From Metabacillus sp. B2-18 (GTDB taxonomy: Bacteria; Bacillota; Bacilli; Bacillales; Bacillaceae): DNA of 64,000 nt. Below are positions 53,594 through 62,742 of this stretch, one piece after another (position 1 is the first letter of the stretch; the number at the start of each line of letters is the position of its first letter). The notes under the pieces were generated by a model, which was not told the origin of the DNA, searched no databases, and saw only the letters and a program-made list of their open reading frames with translations. The translations under genes and the position numbers were made by a program. The stretch is from contig NZ_CP088245.1 in the NCBI RefSeq assembly GCF_021117275.1, forward strand, positions 4,342,001 through 4,406,000. Reading direction: 5' to 3'.

Positions 53594-54640
53594 ATGAAAA
53601 ACCATTCAATGACTGAATTACCATGCGATTCACCATCTCAATCTGTGAAGAAAAATAACGCAACAGCACTGAGTTTATTTGGTTTGCTTTTCATTTTTAT
53701 TAGCTTAATTGTATCCATTGGTCTTGGTGCAGTTCTGATAAAACCTTCTGTTATCATTGATTCTTTTTTTTCGTTTCAAAATGGAAATATCGAGCATCAG
53801 CTTATCTGGGAAATACGCATTCCACGTGCTTTAACAGCAGCTTTAATTGGGGCAACACTTGCTGTTGCAGGAACAATCATGCAAGGACTAACACGAAATC
53901 CCCTTGCAGATCCATCAATTATTGGCATTACACATGGTTCAGGATTAGCCATCGCAATTTCTCTTGCGTTTGTGGGATCTGGATCTTATTGGGTTCTTCT
54001 TCTTTGGTCATTTGCAGGATCAGCGATTGGTGCATTCTGTGTTTTAGCTTTTTCGATGATATCAAGAGATCGAATCTCTCCTGTAACACTTACTTTAGCC
54101 GGAGCTGCCTTGAGTACACTTTTTAGTGCCTTATCAACTGGTATTGCGCTTTATTTTCAAGTATCCCAAGATCTTAGCTTTTGGTTTGCAGGTGGGTTAT
54201 CAGGAACAAAATGGCTTCATGTTTTTATTCTCCTTCCTACCGTTATCATTGGCTTAACACTTGCTTTATGGATAAGTCGTTCGCTAACGATTTTAGCTAT
54301 GGGAGAAGAAGTCGCTACAGGACTCGGACAATCTTATCAAAAAGTTCGTTGGATCGGATTGATTAGTGTTATTTTACTGTCAGGTGCTGCTGTTTCAATT
54401 GCAGGTAGCATCGGCTTTATCGGACTTGTGATTCCACATGTAATTCGGTTGCTTGTTGGTCCCGATTATCGTTTATTGCTACCTCTTAGCGCGATTGCTG
54501 GAGCCTTTCTTCTTGTTGTCGCAGACATCGGCGCCCGAATGATCAACCCACCATTTGAAACACCTGTTAGTGCGGTTACTGCCCTTGTCGGGGTACCATT
54601 TTTCCTTTATCTATCACGTCAGAAAAGGGGGTATATGTAA
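53594..54640 (+). CDS. FecCD-family iron-siderophore permease, first subunit
   Basis: About 348 residues with some ten membrane helices. Family blocks: IWEIRIPRALTAALIGATLA, then AGTIMQGLTRNPLADPSIIG and LVIPHVIRLLVGPDYR (the ATPase-coupling segment). It pairs with the next gene to form the channel of a siderophore ABC importer. AAAGGA lies 9 nt before the ATG at 53594; an ATG three codons earlier is too near the ribosome binding site. No ATPase gene follows. Confidence 0.94.
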   Translation: MKNHSMTELPCDSPSQSVKKNNATALSLFGLLFIFISLIVSIGLGAVLIKPSVIIDSFFSFQNGNIEHQLIWEIRIPRALTAALIGATLAVAGTIMQGLTRNPLADPSIIGITHGSGLAIAISLAFVGSGSYWVLLLWSFAGSAIGAFCVLAFSMISRDRISPVTLTLAGAALSTLFSALSTGIALYFQVSQDLSFWFAGGLSGTKWLHVFILLPTVIIGLTLALWISRSLTILAMGEEVATGLGQSYQKVRWIGLISVILLSGAAVSIAGSIGFIGLVIPHVIRLLVGPDYRLLLPLSAIAGAFLLVVADIGARMINPPFETPVSAVTALVGVPFFLYLSRQKRGYM

Positions 54641-55671
54641 TGGATTGGAAAGAAGCATTTCTTCAATCAAGATTATGGTTATTCCTACTTATGTTCTTGA
54701 TTTTCAGTGTTTTTATTGTCAGTCTCTCAACTGGTGTTTTACCCATATCACTCAAAGAAATTTTTGCAACTATTTTAGGAAATGGAACTCCTCAGCAAGA
54801 GCTTGTTTTGTATCAATTAAGATTACCGCGAATGATTATTGCTATGTTAATTGGAGCAGGGCTAGCGCTATCAGGAGCGATTCTTCAAGGCTTATCACGT
54901 AATTCATTAGCTGATCCTGGAATACTAGGAATAAATGCAGGAGCAGGATTAGCTGTAGTGTGTTGTATTTTCATATTTGGGCAATCAAAAAGCAGTATTC
55001 TTTCTTCCACTTTTTTTCTACCTGTTTTTGCGTTTGTAGGCGCTTTACTCATTGCACTCTTAATCTATAGCTTTTCTTGGAAAAACGGAATTGATCCTGG
55101 ACGTCTCCTTCTTATGGGACTTGGCTTTAATGCCCTATGTGGGGCCTTATTAATTATTTTTCAACTAAAAATGGATCCTAAAGATTTTCAAGCTGCAACG
55201 ATATGGCTAACAGGTAGCATTTGGGGAGCACAATGGCCGTATGTATGGGCATTGCTACCTTGGATTCTGATTTTAATTCCGATCTCTTTTTTAAAAGCAA
55301 GATCAATGAATCTGCTTCAGTTTAGTGAAGCTGTTCCACATGTTCTTGGTCTAAAGGTTGAGTCTGAGCGCAGGTTTTTATTAATTCTTTCAGCAGCTTT
55401 AGCTGGAGCATGCGTAGCTGTTGGTGGTGGCATAGCATTTATTGGACTATTGGCTCCTCACCTTGCCCGTCGACTATGTGGAGCAAATTATTTCAGCCTA
55501 TTACCTTTATCTGCTTTAATCGGTGCCCTTCTTTTACTTGTTGCTGATATGATTGGGAAAAATCTCTTAGCACCGGCTGATATTCCAGTCGGTATTGTGA
55601 TCTCTGTTATCGGAGCTCCCTATTTAATTTATATGTTACTTACTAGAAAGGGAACTGGCTTGAAAAGCTAA
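54640..55671 (+). CDS. FecCD-family iron-siderophore permease, second subunit
   Basis: 343 residues, partner of the preceding permease and overlapping its stop codon by one base (TAATG). Typical blocks: LYQLRLPRMIIAMLIGAGLA, then SGAILQGLSRNSLADPGILG and LLAPHLARRLCG. Together they should move iron-loaded petrobactin inward. The MFS gene downstream has its own Fur box. Confidence 0.94.
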   Translation: MDWKEAFLQSRLWLFLLMFLIFSVFIVSLSTGVLPISLKEIFATILGNGTPQQELVLYQLRLPRMIIAMLIGAGLALSGAILQGLSRNSLADPGILGINAGAGLAVVCCIFIFGQSKSSILSSTFFLPVFAFVGALLIALLIYSFSWKNGIDPGRLLLMGLGFNALCGALLIIFQLKMDPKDFQAATIWLTGSIWGAQWPYVWALLPWILILIPISFLKARSMNLLQFSEAVPHVLGLKVESERRFLLILSAALAGACVAVGGGIAFIGLLAPHLARRLCGANYFSLLPLSALIGALLLLVADMIGKNLLAPADIPVGIVISVIGAPYLIYMLLTRKGTGLKS

Positions 55672-55701
55672 CTAAATGACTTACCTTCTCTGCTATTATA
55701 A

Positions 55702-55724
55702 ATAATAATGATAATCAATTTCAA
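55702..55724 (+). promoter_or_regulatory. Fur box upstream of the MFS exporter gene
   Basis: TAATAATGATAATCAATTTC contains the GATAAT core and symmetric flanks of a Fur site, about 75 bp before the start codon. Confidence 0.82.
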
Positions 55725-55798
55725 TAAGACTGTGGATGAATATTCAAATATGTACATATCTAATCCGAAATAATACGAGAATGTGAGGCTGCTTACTT

Positions 55799-57010
55799 AT
55801 GAGAAAAAATAGAAATGTGTGGATTCTGCTAACAGGTGAATTTGTAGCAGGATTTGGATTATGGCTGGGGATTATCGGTGATCTTGAGTTTATGCAGGAT
55901 AAGGTATCTTCTGATTTCTTAAAATCTCTTATTCTTATAGCTGGTATTTTTGCAGGAATGATCGCTGGCCCACTTGCGGGAAAGATTACAGACCAATATA
56001 ACAAGAAGACGATCATGCTCTACTCTGGTGTAGCACGACTTATCAGTGTAGCTTTTATGTTTATCGCGATCGAAACAGGCTCTGTTTGGTGGATGATTGC
56101 TTTTCTCGTTTCGATTAATCTTTCGGCAGCCTTCTATTTCCCAGCATTGCAAGCAACTCTCCCTCTTGTTGTGGAGAAAAAAGATTTATTGCAGCTTAAC
56201 GGAATACATACAAATGTTTCTACCCTATCCCGCATTCTTGGTACAGCCGCTGCTGGGATTTTCTTAAGTGTAATGTCACTTTGGACGCTTTATTTGTTGG
56301 CGTTTATCTCTTATGTTGTTCTTTTTATTCTTACATGCTTCTTAAAAGTAGATGAACAAAAGGGTAAAGCTCAAGGCATTAAAGAAGATGTTGCTTCAAA
56401 TGGACAAGGATTTAAAGAGGTGTTTCCTCTTATAAAAGGTCAGCCTCTTGTCCTCATGACACTTGTTTTAACGGTCGTACCGATTCTGTTTATTGGGGGC
56501 TTTAATCTAATCATTATTGCGATAAGTGAAATCCAAAACAATCCCTCAGTAAAAGCCTGGCTATATGCTGCAGAGGGAATTTCCTTTATGCTCGGTGCGT
56601 TTTTCGTTAAAAGATATGGTAACAAGTCTCCATATGCTACGTTATTGTTCTTCTCTACTATAATCGGGATTTCTCAACTAGTCCTTTATTTTACAAACAT
56701 GCCGATTATTACAGTTGTAGCGTTTATTTTATTCGGCTTTTCAGTAGGCACTTTCTTTCCAACTGCAGCGACGATCTTTCAGACAAATGTTCCGAGTGAT
56801 TTTCATGGTCGATTTTTCTCTTTCAGGGGAATGTTTGACGATTTCACCTATCAAATCGTTTTAGTCGCAACAGGACTTTTATTAGATATCATCGGATTTC
56901 AACAGATGACTGTGATCTTTGGTGTGTTGTCACTCCTAATTACGGGTTGTTTTTATATGAAGTTTAGGAATGGGAATAGAGAGAATTCTTTGTTTGAAGA
57001 AGCTGGGTGA
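55799..57010 (+). CDS. MFS exporter, probable petrobactin exporter (ApeX-like role)
   Basis: A 403-residue MFS protein with about 12 helices. Recognisable parts are LTGEFVAGFGLWLGIIGDLE in helix 1, motif A-like GPLAGKITDQYNKKTIML, and NGIHTNVSTLSRILGTAAAG in helix 4-5. The position after the Fur-controlled import genes, with its own Fur box, suggests it exports the finished siderophore, as ApeX does in B. anthracis. This role is inferred from context; the sequence alone shows only an MFS exporter (MFS_3/enterobactin-exporter type). Confidence 0.85.
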   Translation: MRKNRNVWILLTGEFVAGFGLWLGIIGDLEFMQDKVSSDFLKSLILIAGIFAGMIAGPLAGKITDQYNKKTIMLYSGVARLISVAFMFIAIETGSVWWMIAFLVSINLSAAFYFPALQATLPLVVEKKDLLQLNGIHTNVSTLSRILGTAAAGIFLSVMSLWTLYLLAFISYVVLFILTCFLKVDEQKGKAQGIKEDVASNGQGFKEVFPLIKGQPLVLMTLVLTVVPILFIGGFNLIIIAISEIQNNPSVKAWLYAAEGISFMLGAFFVKRYGNKSPYATLLFFSTIIGISQLVLYFTNMPIITVVAFILFGFSVGTFFPTAATIFQTNVPSDFHGRFFSFRGMFDDFTYQIVLVATGLLLDIIGFQQMTVIFGVLSLLITGCFYMKFRNGNRENSLFEEAG

Positions 57011-57139
57011 TGTAGATTGATTTATGGAACATGAATGTTATTAATATTGCATAAGCATAGCAGGCTGTCCCATTAATGAGATACCCTGCTATCCATATTT
57101 TCAGCCTTAACAGAACTTTAGTGTTAAGCTGTAAAAATA

Positions 57140-57736
57140 TTACTTAACACTACTACATATAAACATCGAAGCATCTTGATTCATAAAAATACGCTGTCCA
57201 TGATGAAAAGTCTTCATTTCAGCCGATTTAAATCCAACTTCGGATAATGTCTTTTTCAGTTCTTCATGCGAAAAGCCATTATGAACTTTTTGATGATGAA
57301 TTTTATTGTTTTTGTCAAAATCAACAATGATTAGCTCGCCACCATTATTTAAGATGTTGAACAATTCTTGTAGTATTTTTTTCGTATCCGGAATATGGAG
57401 AAGAACTAGTGACATAAAGACGATGTCTGCCTTAAGCTCGGGCGTTTCTTGAGTAAAATCTGAATAAAGTACGTTTGCGTTAGTGATACCCTTGAGAGCA
57501 ATTTTGGCTTTCGCAACCTCCAGCATTTCCTTTGATGAATCAACCAACAAAACAGAATCTACTAAATCAGATAATTCTAAACTAACGAGACCAGTACCAC
57601 TTCCATAGTCTATTAATGATTTTGCTTGGCTATTTTGTAACTTTGATCTTACTTCCTTAACAATCACATTAGCTAATTCCATTCTTTCTTGTGTATCATA
57701 TCTTTTTGCCATCTCTTCAAAAACGTTATGTTCCAT
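57140..57736 (-). CDS. Class I SAM-dependent methyltransferase
   Basis: A 198-residue Rossmann-fold methyltransferase. SAM-binding motif I is LIDYGSGTGLVSLELSD, the acidic motif II VLLVDSSKEMLEVAK, and motif post-I LYSDFTQETPE. Substrate unknown (methyltransf_11/UbiE-like). The start at 57736 has GGGAG 8 nt upstream. It lies inside the 3' end of the Lrp-type regulator transcript (12-nt gap between stop and start), so the two are cotranscribed. Confidence 0.88.
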   Translation of the reverse strand: MEHNVFEEMAKRYDTQERMELANVIVKEVRSKLQNSQAKSLIDYGSGTGLVSLELSDLVDSVLLVDSSKEMLEVAKAKIALKGITNANVLYSDFTQETPELKADIVFMSLVLLHIPDTKKILQELFNILNNGGELIIVDFDKNNKIHHQKVHNGFSHEELKKTLSEVGFKSAEMKTFHHGQRIFMNQDASMFICSSVK

Positions 57737-57746
57737 AATTCGCTCC

Positions 57747-58157
57747 CTATTTATTAATAACAATCGTTAGTTTGTAGTTTGCATGCTCATTTAACTTCTC
57801 CAAAAATTGATTCATTTGTTCATTGGACGGAAATTTGCATTCGAGAAGATAACAGCCTTCCCCACTAATCTTATAATTATTTAGGATGTATTCATCATAA
57901 AATCCAATAAAAGATAGATACGGCTGGTGATTCATGCTTTGGGTAAAGATTGTAATAAAAGCATATATATTATAACCTAATTTACCTTGATTCACTTTAA
58001 TCGTATACCCTTCAATCACTCCACTATCTTCTAGCTTCTCCACTCTTGCTGAAGTAGCCGGTCCTGTTAAATGGACTTTCTCGCCCAGTTCTTTCATTGT
58101 AATCCGGCTATTCTTAGAAAGCTCATTTAGGATTTTCATATCCGTGTTATCTAACAT
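57747..58157 (-). CDS. Lrp/AsnC-family transcriptional regulator
   Basis: 136 residues. The N-terminal winged helix is MKILNELSKNSRITMKELGE followed by KVHLTGPATSARVEKLEDSG; the C-terminal RAM/AsnC ligand domain is short (GYNIYAFITIFTQ..., EGCYLLECKFPSNEQM). It is the first gene of a pair with a methyltransferase and divergent from the metallo-hydrolase gene; it probably regulates one or both in response to a small metabolite. Confidence 0.9.
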   Translation of the reverse strand: MLDNTDMKILNELSKNSRITMKELGEKVHLTGPATSARVEKLEDSGVIEGYTIKVNQGKLGYNIYAFITIFTQSMNHQPYLSFIGFYDEYILNNYKISGEGCYLLECKFPSNEQMNQFLEKLNEHANYKLTIVINK

Positions 58158-58287
58158 TTTCTTTAACTCCTTTCATTAATAAAGTAAAAAGGCCAAAAGA
58201 GTTTATTTATTCTATGTATTCATCGTTTGCTCATATTTTAAAATATACATTGTGCAAAGGAATTTTTAAAGAAAAGGAGTTTTTCAC

Positions 58288-59049
58288 ATGAAGATAAATA
58301 CAATACGAAATGCGACGATCGTAGTTGAATATGCAGATAAAAAGTTTTTAATAGATCCAATGTTAGCACCAAAGGGAGCTTACCCGCCATTCCCAAATTC
58401 ACCAAGACAAGACCAACACAACCCTTTAGTTAGCTTACCAACATCCATCGAAGAAATTATTAACGTAGATGCGGTGATTGTCACTCATCTACACTATGAT
58501 CATTGGGATGAAGCGGCAAAAGACGCATTGCCAAAAGATATGAAAATTTTTGCCCAAAATGAAGAAGATGCCATAGAAATTCAAAGTGCTGGTTTCCAAA
58601 ACGTAGAGGTTTTACAAGAGGATACAGTCTTTGATGATATCAAACTAATTAAAACAAAAGGTCAACATGGAAGAGGCGAAATCTTAAAGCTCACTGGTTT
58701 AGTATGTGGTGTTGTCTTCAAACATCAGACTGAGAAAACATTATATGTTGCCGGAGATACTGTGTGGTATGAAGACGTTCAAGAAGTGATCGATACACAC
58801 AAACCGGAAATCATTGTAGTAAATGCTGGTGATAATCAATTCTTTGAAGGCGGTTCTCTAGTTATGGGGAAAGATGATGTTTTTGAAGTGTATAAAGCAG
58901 CTCCTGCCTCCAAGATTATTGCGGTCCACATGGAGGCTGTAAATCACTGGGGTTTATCTAGAGGAGAATTAAAACAATTTAGTAAGGATAAAGAAATGTC
59001 TCCTAATCTTTTAGTAACAGATGACGGTAATTGTTATACATTTAAATAG
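58288..59049 (+). CDS. Metallo-beta-lactamase-fold metal-dependent hydrolase
   Basis: 253 residues. The metal-binding motif is VTHLHYDHWDEAA, followed by His in KGQHGRGE, Asp in YVAGDTVWYED, and a late His in IIAVHMEAVNHWGLSR. It is of the UlaG/RomA-like branch of the MBL fold. Substrate unknown. AAAAGGAG lies 8 nt before the ATG. Divergent from the Lrp-type regulator. Confidence 0.9.
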   Translation: MKINTIRNATIVVEYADKKFLIDPMLAPKGAYPPFPNSPRQDQHNPLVSLPTSIEEIINVDAVIVTHLHYDHWDEAAKDALPKDMKIFAQNEEDAIEIQSAGFQNVEVLQEDTVFDDIKLIKTKGQHGRGEILKLTGLVCGVVFKHQTEKTLYVAGDTVWYEDVQEVIDTHKPEIIVVNAGDNQFFEGGSLVMGKDDVFEVYKAAPASKIIAVHMEAVNHWGLSRGELKQFSKDKEMSPNLLVTDDGNCYTFK

Positions 59050-59118
59050 GACAGAAAGGCTTAATAAAACTTTTAAAGATTGGAGCATCTGTATAGCTTA
59101 TTAAGAGTCTGTTAACAT

Positions 59119-59163
59119 AATGGGGTGTTGAACTTTGTGTAACACTCCATTGTGTTTGTTTTT
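59119..59163 (+). terminator. Terminator of the MBL-fold hydrolase gene
   Basis: Stem ATGGGGTGTT / AACACTCCAT followed by TGTGTTTGTTTTT. Confidence 0.78.
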
Positions 59164-59284
59164 CTCTGTTATTTTATAGAAAGTTTATGTAGGAAATCAG
59201 CTACATGACATAAAGCCCCGTACATTACCTTAAATTTCATTCTAAACGAAGCAAAAAATACTGCCTTAACCTTAAAAAGGTGAT

Positions 59285-59358
59285 TTATCTTCGATTTTGG
59301 AGTGTTTATCTTCGATTACTAGAATTTATCAGCGATTTTCTCTATTTTATCTGCGATT
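59285..59358. repeat. Cluster of 21-bp phased motif, locus 4
   Basis: Four copies: TTATCTTCGATT twice, then TTATCAGCGATT and TTATCTGCGATT, at 20-21 bp spacing. The 375-bp gap around it holds no gene apart from the terminator at 59119. Confidence 0.9.
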
Positions 59359-59424
59359 CTGCATATTCCTACTTATTTCGCCACCTTTGAAAACACATAA
59401 AAAGAAATTATCGTAGGTATTAAT

Positions 59425-59861
59425 CTATTTACTATTTTTCAGTTGTTTTAAATGCCACGGTAAAAAATAAACAAATACAAAGATGAACAAAGGGATTGAG
59501 TACCATGTTTTCCATCCTTTGCTTACCATGTACCCCGATGCAACTCACCCCATTCAAGAAGATATGCAACAACTACCCATAGCCATCTATATAATACTGA
59601 TTGGTACTTGTTTAAGAAATTAAGATAAACTAAGCCAATTGATAAAGGCACAAATGAGATAAAAATGTAGTCAATTAAATAAGTATCATGAGAAGGACCA
59701 ATTTGAAAAGCTTTAAAAACATCACCAACTAATGCATCACCAAGCCAAGCTCCAAACCCCAGAATTCCCGAACTAAAGTAGATTTCTCTTAAGGTAAGCT
59801 TCTTTGGCATTAACAATAAAATCACCAAGAAAGCCCCAATAATTGCATAGGCATACCACAT
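59425..59861 (-). pseudogene. Frameshifted multi-helix membrane protein
   Basis: The frame from ATG 59861 encodes helices beginning YAYAIIGAFLVILLLM and LIDYIFISFVPLSIGL and stops soon after EWGELHRGTW. Skipping one G in the GGGG run (plus-strand CCCC, 59533-59536) joins ELHRG to YMVSKGWKTWYSIPLFIFVF and YFLPWHLKQLKNSK with stop at 59425, adding a further good membrane helix. The whole would be about 145 residues. It resembles small multi-pass membrane proteins of bacilli; no function is known. Either a true frameshift mutation or a sequencing error in the homopolymer. Confidence 0.72.
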
Positions 59862-60035
59862 AGTGACTCACGGTCCTTCCGATAAACTTACCACTAATTT
59901 TCCCTATTTTTCTTTTTATATTCTTTACTCGAAGCTTCCTTGTTATGGGATCTATTAGAATAGTATCAACGTTAAGAATTTGTAAATATATCTACAAAGT
60001 ATTGCAAATGTTAATCTCATGTTGTAGACTCTCGT

Positions 60036-60050
60036 TATCGAAAACCGATA
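60036..60050 (+). promoter_or_regulatory. Palindrome upstream of the PadR-chrA operon
   Basis: TATCG-AAAAC-CGATA, immediately 5' of the PadR-type gene and probably overlapping its promoter; a likely autoregulatory operator. Confidence 0.6.
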
Positions 60051-60086
60051 TTGTGTATTGATATTGAACTTTTCAGAGGTGATGAT

Positions 60087-60395
60087 TTGGAAGACAAAGT
60101 TTTACGCAAACTATTTCTCGGTTTTATCCACATTCACATTTTACATCATGCCAAAGACCACCCTATATATGGAGTTTGGATGGTCGAAGAATTAAGAGAG
60201 CATGGCTATAATATTAGTTCTGGTACTCTTTACCCCATTCTACATTCTATGGAAACTGATGGATTACTAGAAAAAGAAGAAAAAAATGTTGCGGGGAAAA
60301 TTAGAAAATATTACACAACGACCGAAAGAGGAAATGAAGTCCTAGTAGAGGCTAGAAAGAAAGCTTACGAGTTATTCAAAGAAATAAAAGATTAA
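60087..60395 (+). CDS. PadR-family transcriptional regulator (chrA operon)
   Basis: About 102 residues forming one winged-helix PadR domain: YGVWMVEELREHGYNISSGT followed by LYPILHSMETDGLLEKEEK and RKYYTTTERG. AGAGGTG is 5 nt before a TTG at 60087, which is preferred over an ATG at 60051 lacking a ribosome binding site. chrA follows 18 nt after its stop, so it likely controls chromate export and its own promoter. Confidence 0.87.
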   Translation: MEDKVLRKLFLGFIHIHILHHAKDHPIYGVWMVEELREHGYNISSGTLYPILHSMETDGLLEKEEKNVAGKIRKYYTTTERGNEVLVEARKKAYELFKEIKD

Positions 60396-60413
60396 TAAAA
60401 GAAGGTGAGTTTG

Positions 60414-61601
60414 ATGAAGAAAAAAAACCTAAGTTTTAAGGCACTTTTGGAAATACTTTTTATTTCTACAAGGCTTGGTTTAACGTCATTTGGAGGACCT
60501 GTAGCTCATTTAGGTTATTTCCACAATGAGTATATTCGAAGAAGAAAATGGCTGGATGAAAAAAGCTATGCTGATTTAGTTGCCCTGTGTCAGTTCTTAC
60601 CAGGTCCAGCAAGTAGCCAAGTAGGTATTGGAATTGGTGTCATGCGAGCTGGAGTCTTAGGAGGAATTGTCTCATTTATCGGTTTTACATTGCCATCGGT
60701 TATCGCTCTTATTGTATTTGCATTAATTCTTCAAGGTATAGATGTTGCAGATGCAGGCTGGATACATGGGTTAAAAATTGTAGCCGTTGCGGTTGTTGCA
60801 CATGCCATTTTAGGAATGGCACAAAAGCTTACTCCTGATTTAAAGAGAAAAACACTCGCTTTATTAGCATTAGTGAGTACCCTTTTATGGCAAACAGCCT
60901 TCACGCAAGTTGGAGTTATTCTTATTGCAGCTTTTATCGGATTTTTATTGTATAAAGAAAATAAAGATACTGATGATGCTGATTTACAAGTACCAATTTC
61001 AAAACGTTTTGCACTAGTGTGTTTATCATTGTTTTTTGGGCTTCTTGTCCTTTTGCCAATCCTGAGAGAAACAACAGCTTTAAATTGGATCGCAATGTTC
61101 GATAGCTTTTATCGTTCAGGTTCTTTAGTATTTGGTGGCGGCCATGTTGTTTTACCATTATTAGAACGTGAATTTGTGCCAACAGGATGGATGACAGAAG
61201 AAGCCTTTTTAGCTGGATACGGTGCTGCACAAGCAGTTCCTGGACCCCTATTTACATTTGCTGCCTATTTAGGAGCAGTGATGAACGGCTGGCAAGGAGG
61301 CCTTTTAGCCACAATCGCGATCTTCTTACCAGCATTTCTATTAATTTTTGGTACACTTCCATTTTGGGACACTTTACGTCGAAATCCTAAAATCAAAGGA
61401 GCCTTAATGGGAGTAAATGCAGCAGTAGTTGGAATTTTAATTTCTGCCTTTTATCAACCAATCTGGACGAGTTCCATTTTAACTCCAATTGACTTTGCCT
61501 TTGCTGCGATTCTTTTTACCATGTTGGTGTATTACAAGCTATCACCTTGGATCATTGTCATTGTTGGGGCTATTGGCGGATCATTAATCACACTAATATA
61601 A
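60414..61601 (+). CDS. chrA: Chromate transporter ChrA (long, two-domain)
   Basis: A 395-residue CHR-family membrane protein exporting chromate. Both homologous halves are present: the first with LGLTSFGGPVAHLGYF and FLPGPASSQVGIGIG, the second with GSLVFGGGHVVLPLLEREFV and GYGAAQAVPGPLFTFAAYLG. About ten helices. The ATG at 60414 has AAGGTGA upstream; the frame is open from a GTG at 60405. Linked with a PadR-type regulator, as in several bacilli. Confidence 0.94.
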   Translation: MKKKNLSFKALLEILFISTRLGLTSFGGPVAHLGYFHNEYIRRRKWLDEKSYADLVALCQFLPGPASSQVGIGIGVMRAGVLGGIVSFIGFTLPSVIALIVFALILQGIDVADAGWIHGLKIVAVAVVAHAILGMAQKLTPDLKRKTLALLALVSTLLWQTAFTQVGVILIAAFIGFLLYKENKDTDDADLQVPISKRFALVCLSLFFGLLVLLPILRETTALNWIAMFDSFYRSGSLVFGGGHVVLPLLEREFVPTGWMTEEAFLAGYGAAQAVPGPLFTFAAYLGAVMNGWQGGLLATIAIFLPAFLLIFGTLPFWDTLRRNPKIKGALMGVNAAVVGILISAFYQPIWTSSILTPIDFAFAAILFTMLVYYKLSPWIIVIVGAIGGSLITLI

Positions 61602-61605
61602 ACAG

Positions 61606-61638
61606 AAAAGGACCTCACCTTTGTGGGGTTCTTTTTCC
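61606..61638 (+). terminator. Terminator of the PadR-chrA operon
   Basis: Stem AAGGACC-CAC / GTG-GGTTCTT then TTTTCC. Confidence 0.85.
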
Positions 61639-61795
61639 TTTTATAACAACGAGCAGCTGATAATTTACGTGAATAGGACTAATTTCTTTCTGTTGTAATT
61701 TAGGTCAAAGAATCGTTTATTTTTCTCAAACACTATAATAAAATGTATATAGGCAGTGGAATTCAAAAAATTCAAAACATATTGGGGGGAGCGCA

Positions 61796-62617
61796 GTGGA
61801 ATTCTTCTACCATGAATCATATCAATTAAAAGATTTTTTTGAGAAAAACCTTCAAAACTTTGAAGAATTGCTTCTTTCTGAAGCTGTTAATGTAAAAGAT
61901 ATGATTGATGATATTTTACATATTGGAAATATCGATTTAGTTAATAATGCTAAGAAACTTGTTTTCTTTATTATTGACCAAAAAGAAAAAGAACTTCGAC
62001 AGTTTGCCAAACATGAAGGTATTGCTTGGGCCACGCATTCAATTGATCTATCATTTAAATTAGAGTGGATACAAGCCATTCGTCGCACAGTTTGGTTCCT
62101 AATTAAAGAGTATAACAAGTTAACAAATGAAAAAGTTATTGAAAACTTTTTTACTCTTGAAAAAGAAGTAAATGATCAAATCGATGATTTTTTAAATGCT
62201 TTCTTTATAAGTTACTCTACATATAAGGATTCTTTGATTAAGGCACATAGAGAGCTGGTCGAGAACCTATCTGTACCAATAATTCCAATTAACTCCTGTG
62301 TTTGCATATTACCACTAATTGGAGCCATTGATGAATTTCGCACAAATATATTAGAAGAAAAGGTTCTAACTGAAATTGGTTTGCTACGCATTCAAACGTT
62401 AATAATTGATTTATCTGGAATTGCCGATATGGAGATTGATGTGATCGAACATTTATTAAAGATAATAGACGGTGCGAGTATGATGGGATGTAAATCAGTT
62501 ATTACTGGTTTACGAGTAGAAGTAGTTAGAAAAATGATCCACCTTGGTATCTCATTTGAACCGAAAACCAAAACATTAGGAACACTGCAACAAGCTTTAA
62601 GTGAATATTTAAGTTAA
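61796..62617 (+). CDS. RsbR-like STAS protein (stressosome component)
   Basis: A 273-residue protein with an N-terminal helical sensor domain (residues 1-150; no haem motif seen) and a C-terminal STAS domain (LIIDLSGIADMEIDVIEHLL, then GCKSVITGLRVEVVRKMIHLG). RsbR paralogues build the stressosome that releases RsbT to activate sigma-B. The threonine matching RsbRA T205 is kept (ITGLR), but the T171 position is not Thr (ADMEI). Start GTG with GGGGGGAG 4 nt upstream. Confidence 0.88.
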   Translation: MEFFYHESYQLKDFFEKNLQNFEELLLSEAVNVKDMIDDILHIGNIDLVNNAKKLVFFIIDQKEKELRQFAKHEGIAWATHSIDLSFKLEWIQAIRRTVWFLIKEYNKLTNEKVIENFFTLEKEVNDQIDDFLNAFFISYSTYKDSLIKAHRELVENLSVPIIPINSCVCILPLIGAIDEFRTNILEEKVLTEIGLLRIQTLIIDLSGIADMEIDVIEHLLKIIDGASMMGCKSVITGLRVEVVRKMIHLGISFEPKTKTLGTLQQALSEYLS

Positions 62618-62627
62618 TTAAACTTAT

Positions 62628-62660
62628 GGGAGGAGGATTTTATCATCCTCCTCTTCTATT
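62628..62660 (+). terminator. Terminator-like hairpin after the RsbR-like gene
   Basis: Stem GAGGAGGAT / ATCCTCCTC with a short T-rich tail. Confidence 0.7.
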
Positions 62661-62742
62661 AGTATAACTTTCTAAAGTTAGCACAGATGAATCTTCTTTT
62701 GGGTTCTAAACTAATAATAAGTCTGATGGCCAGGCAAAACCC

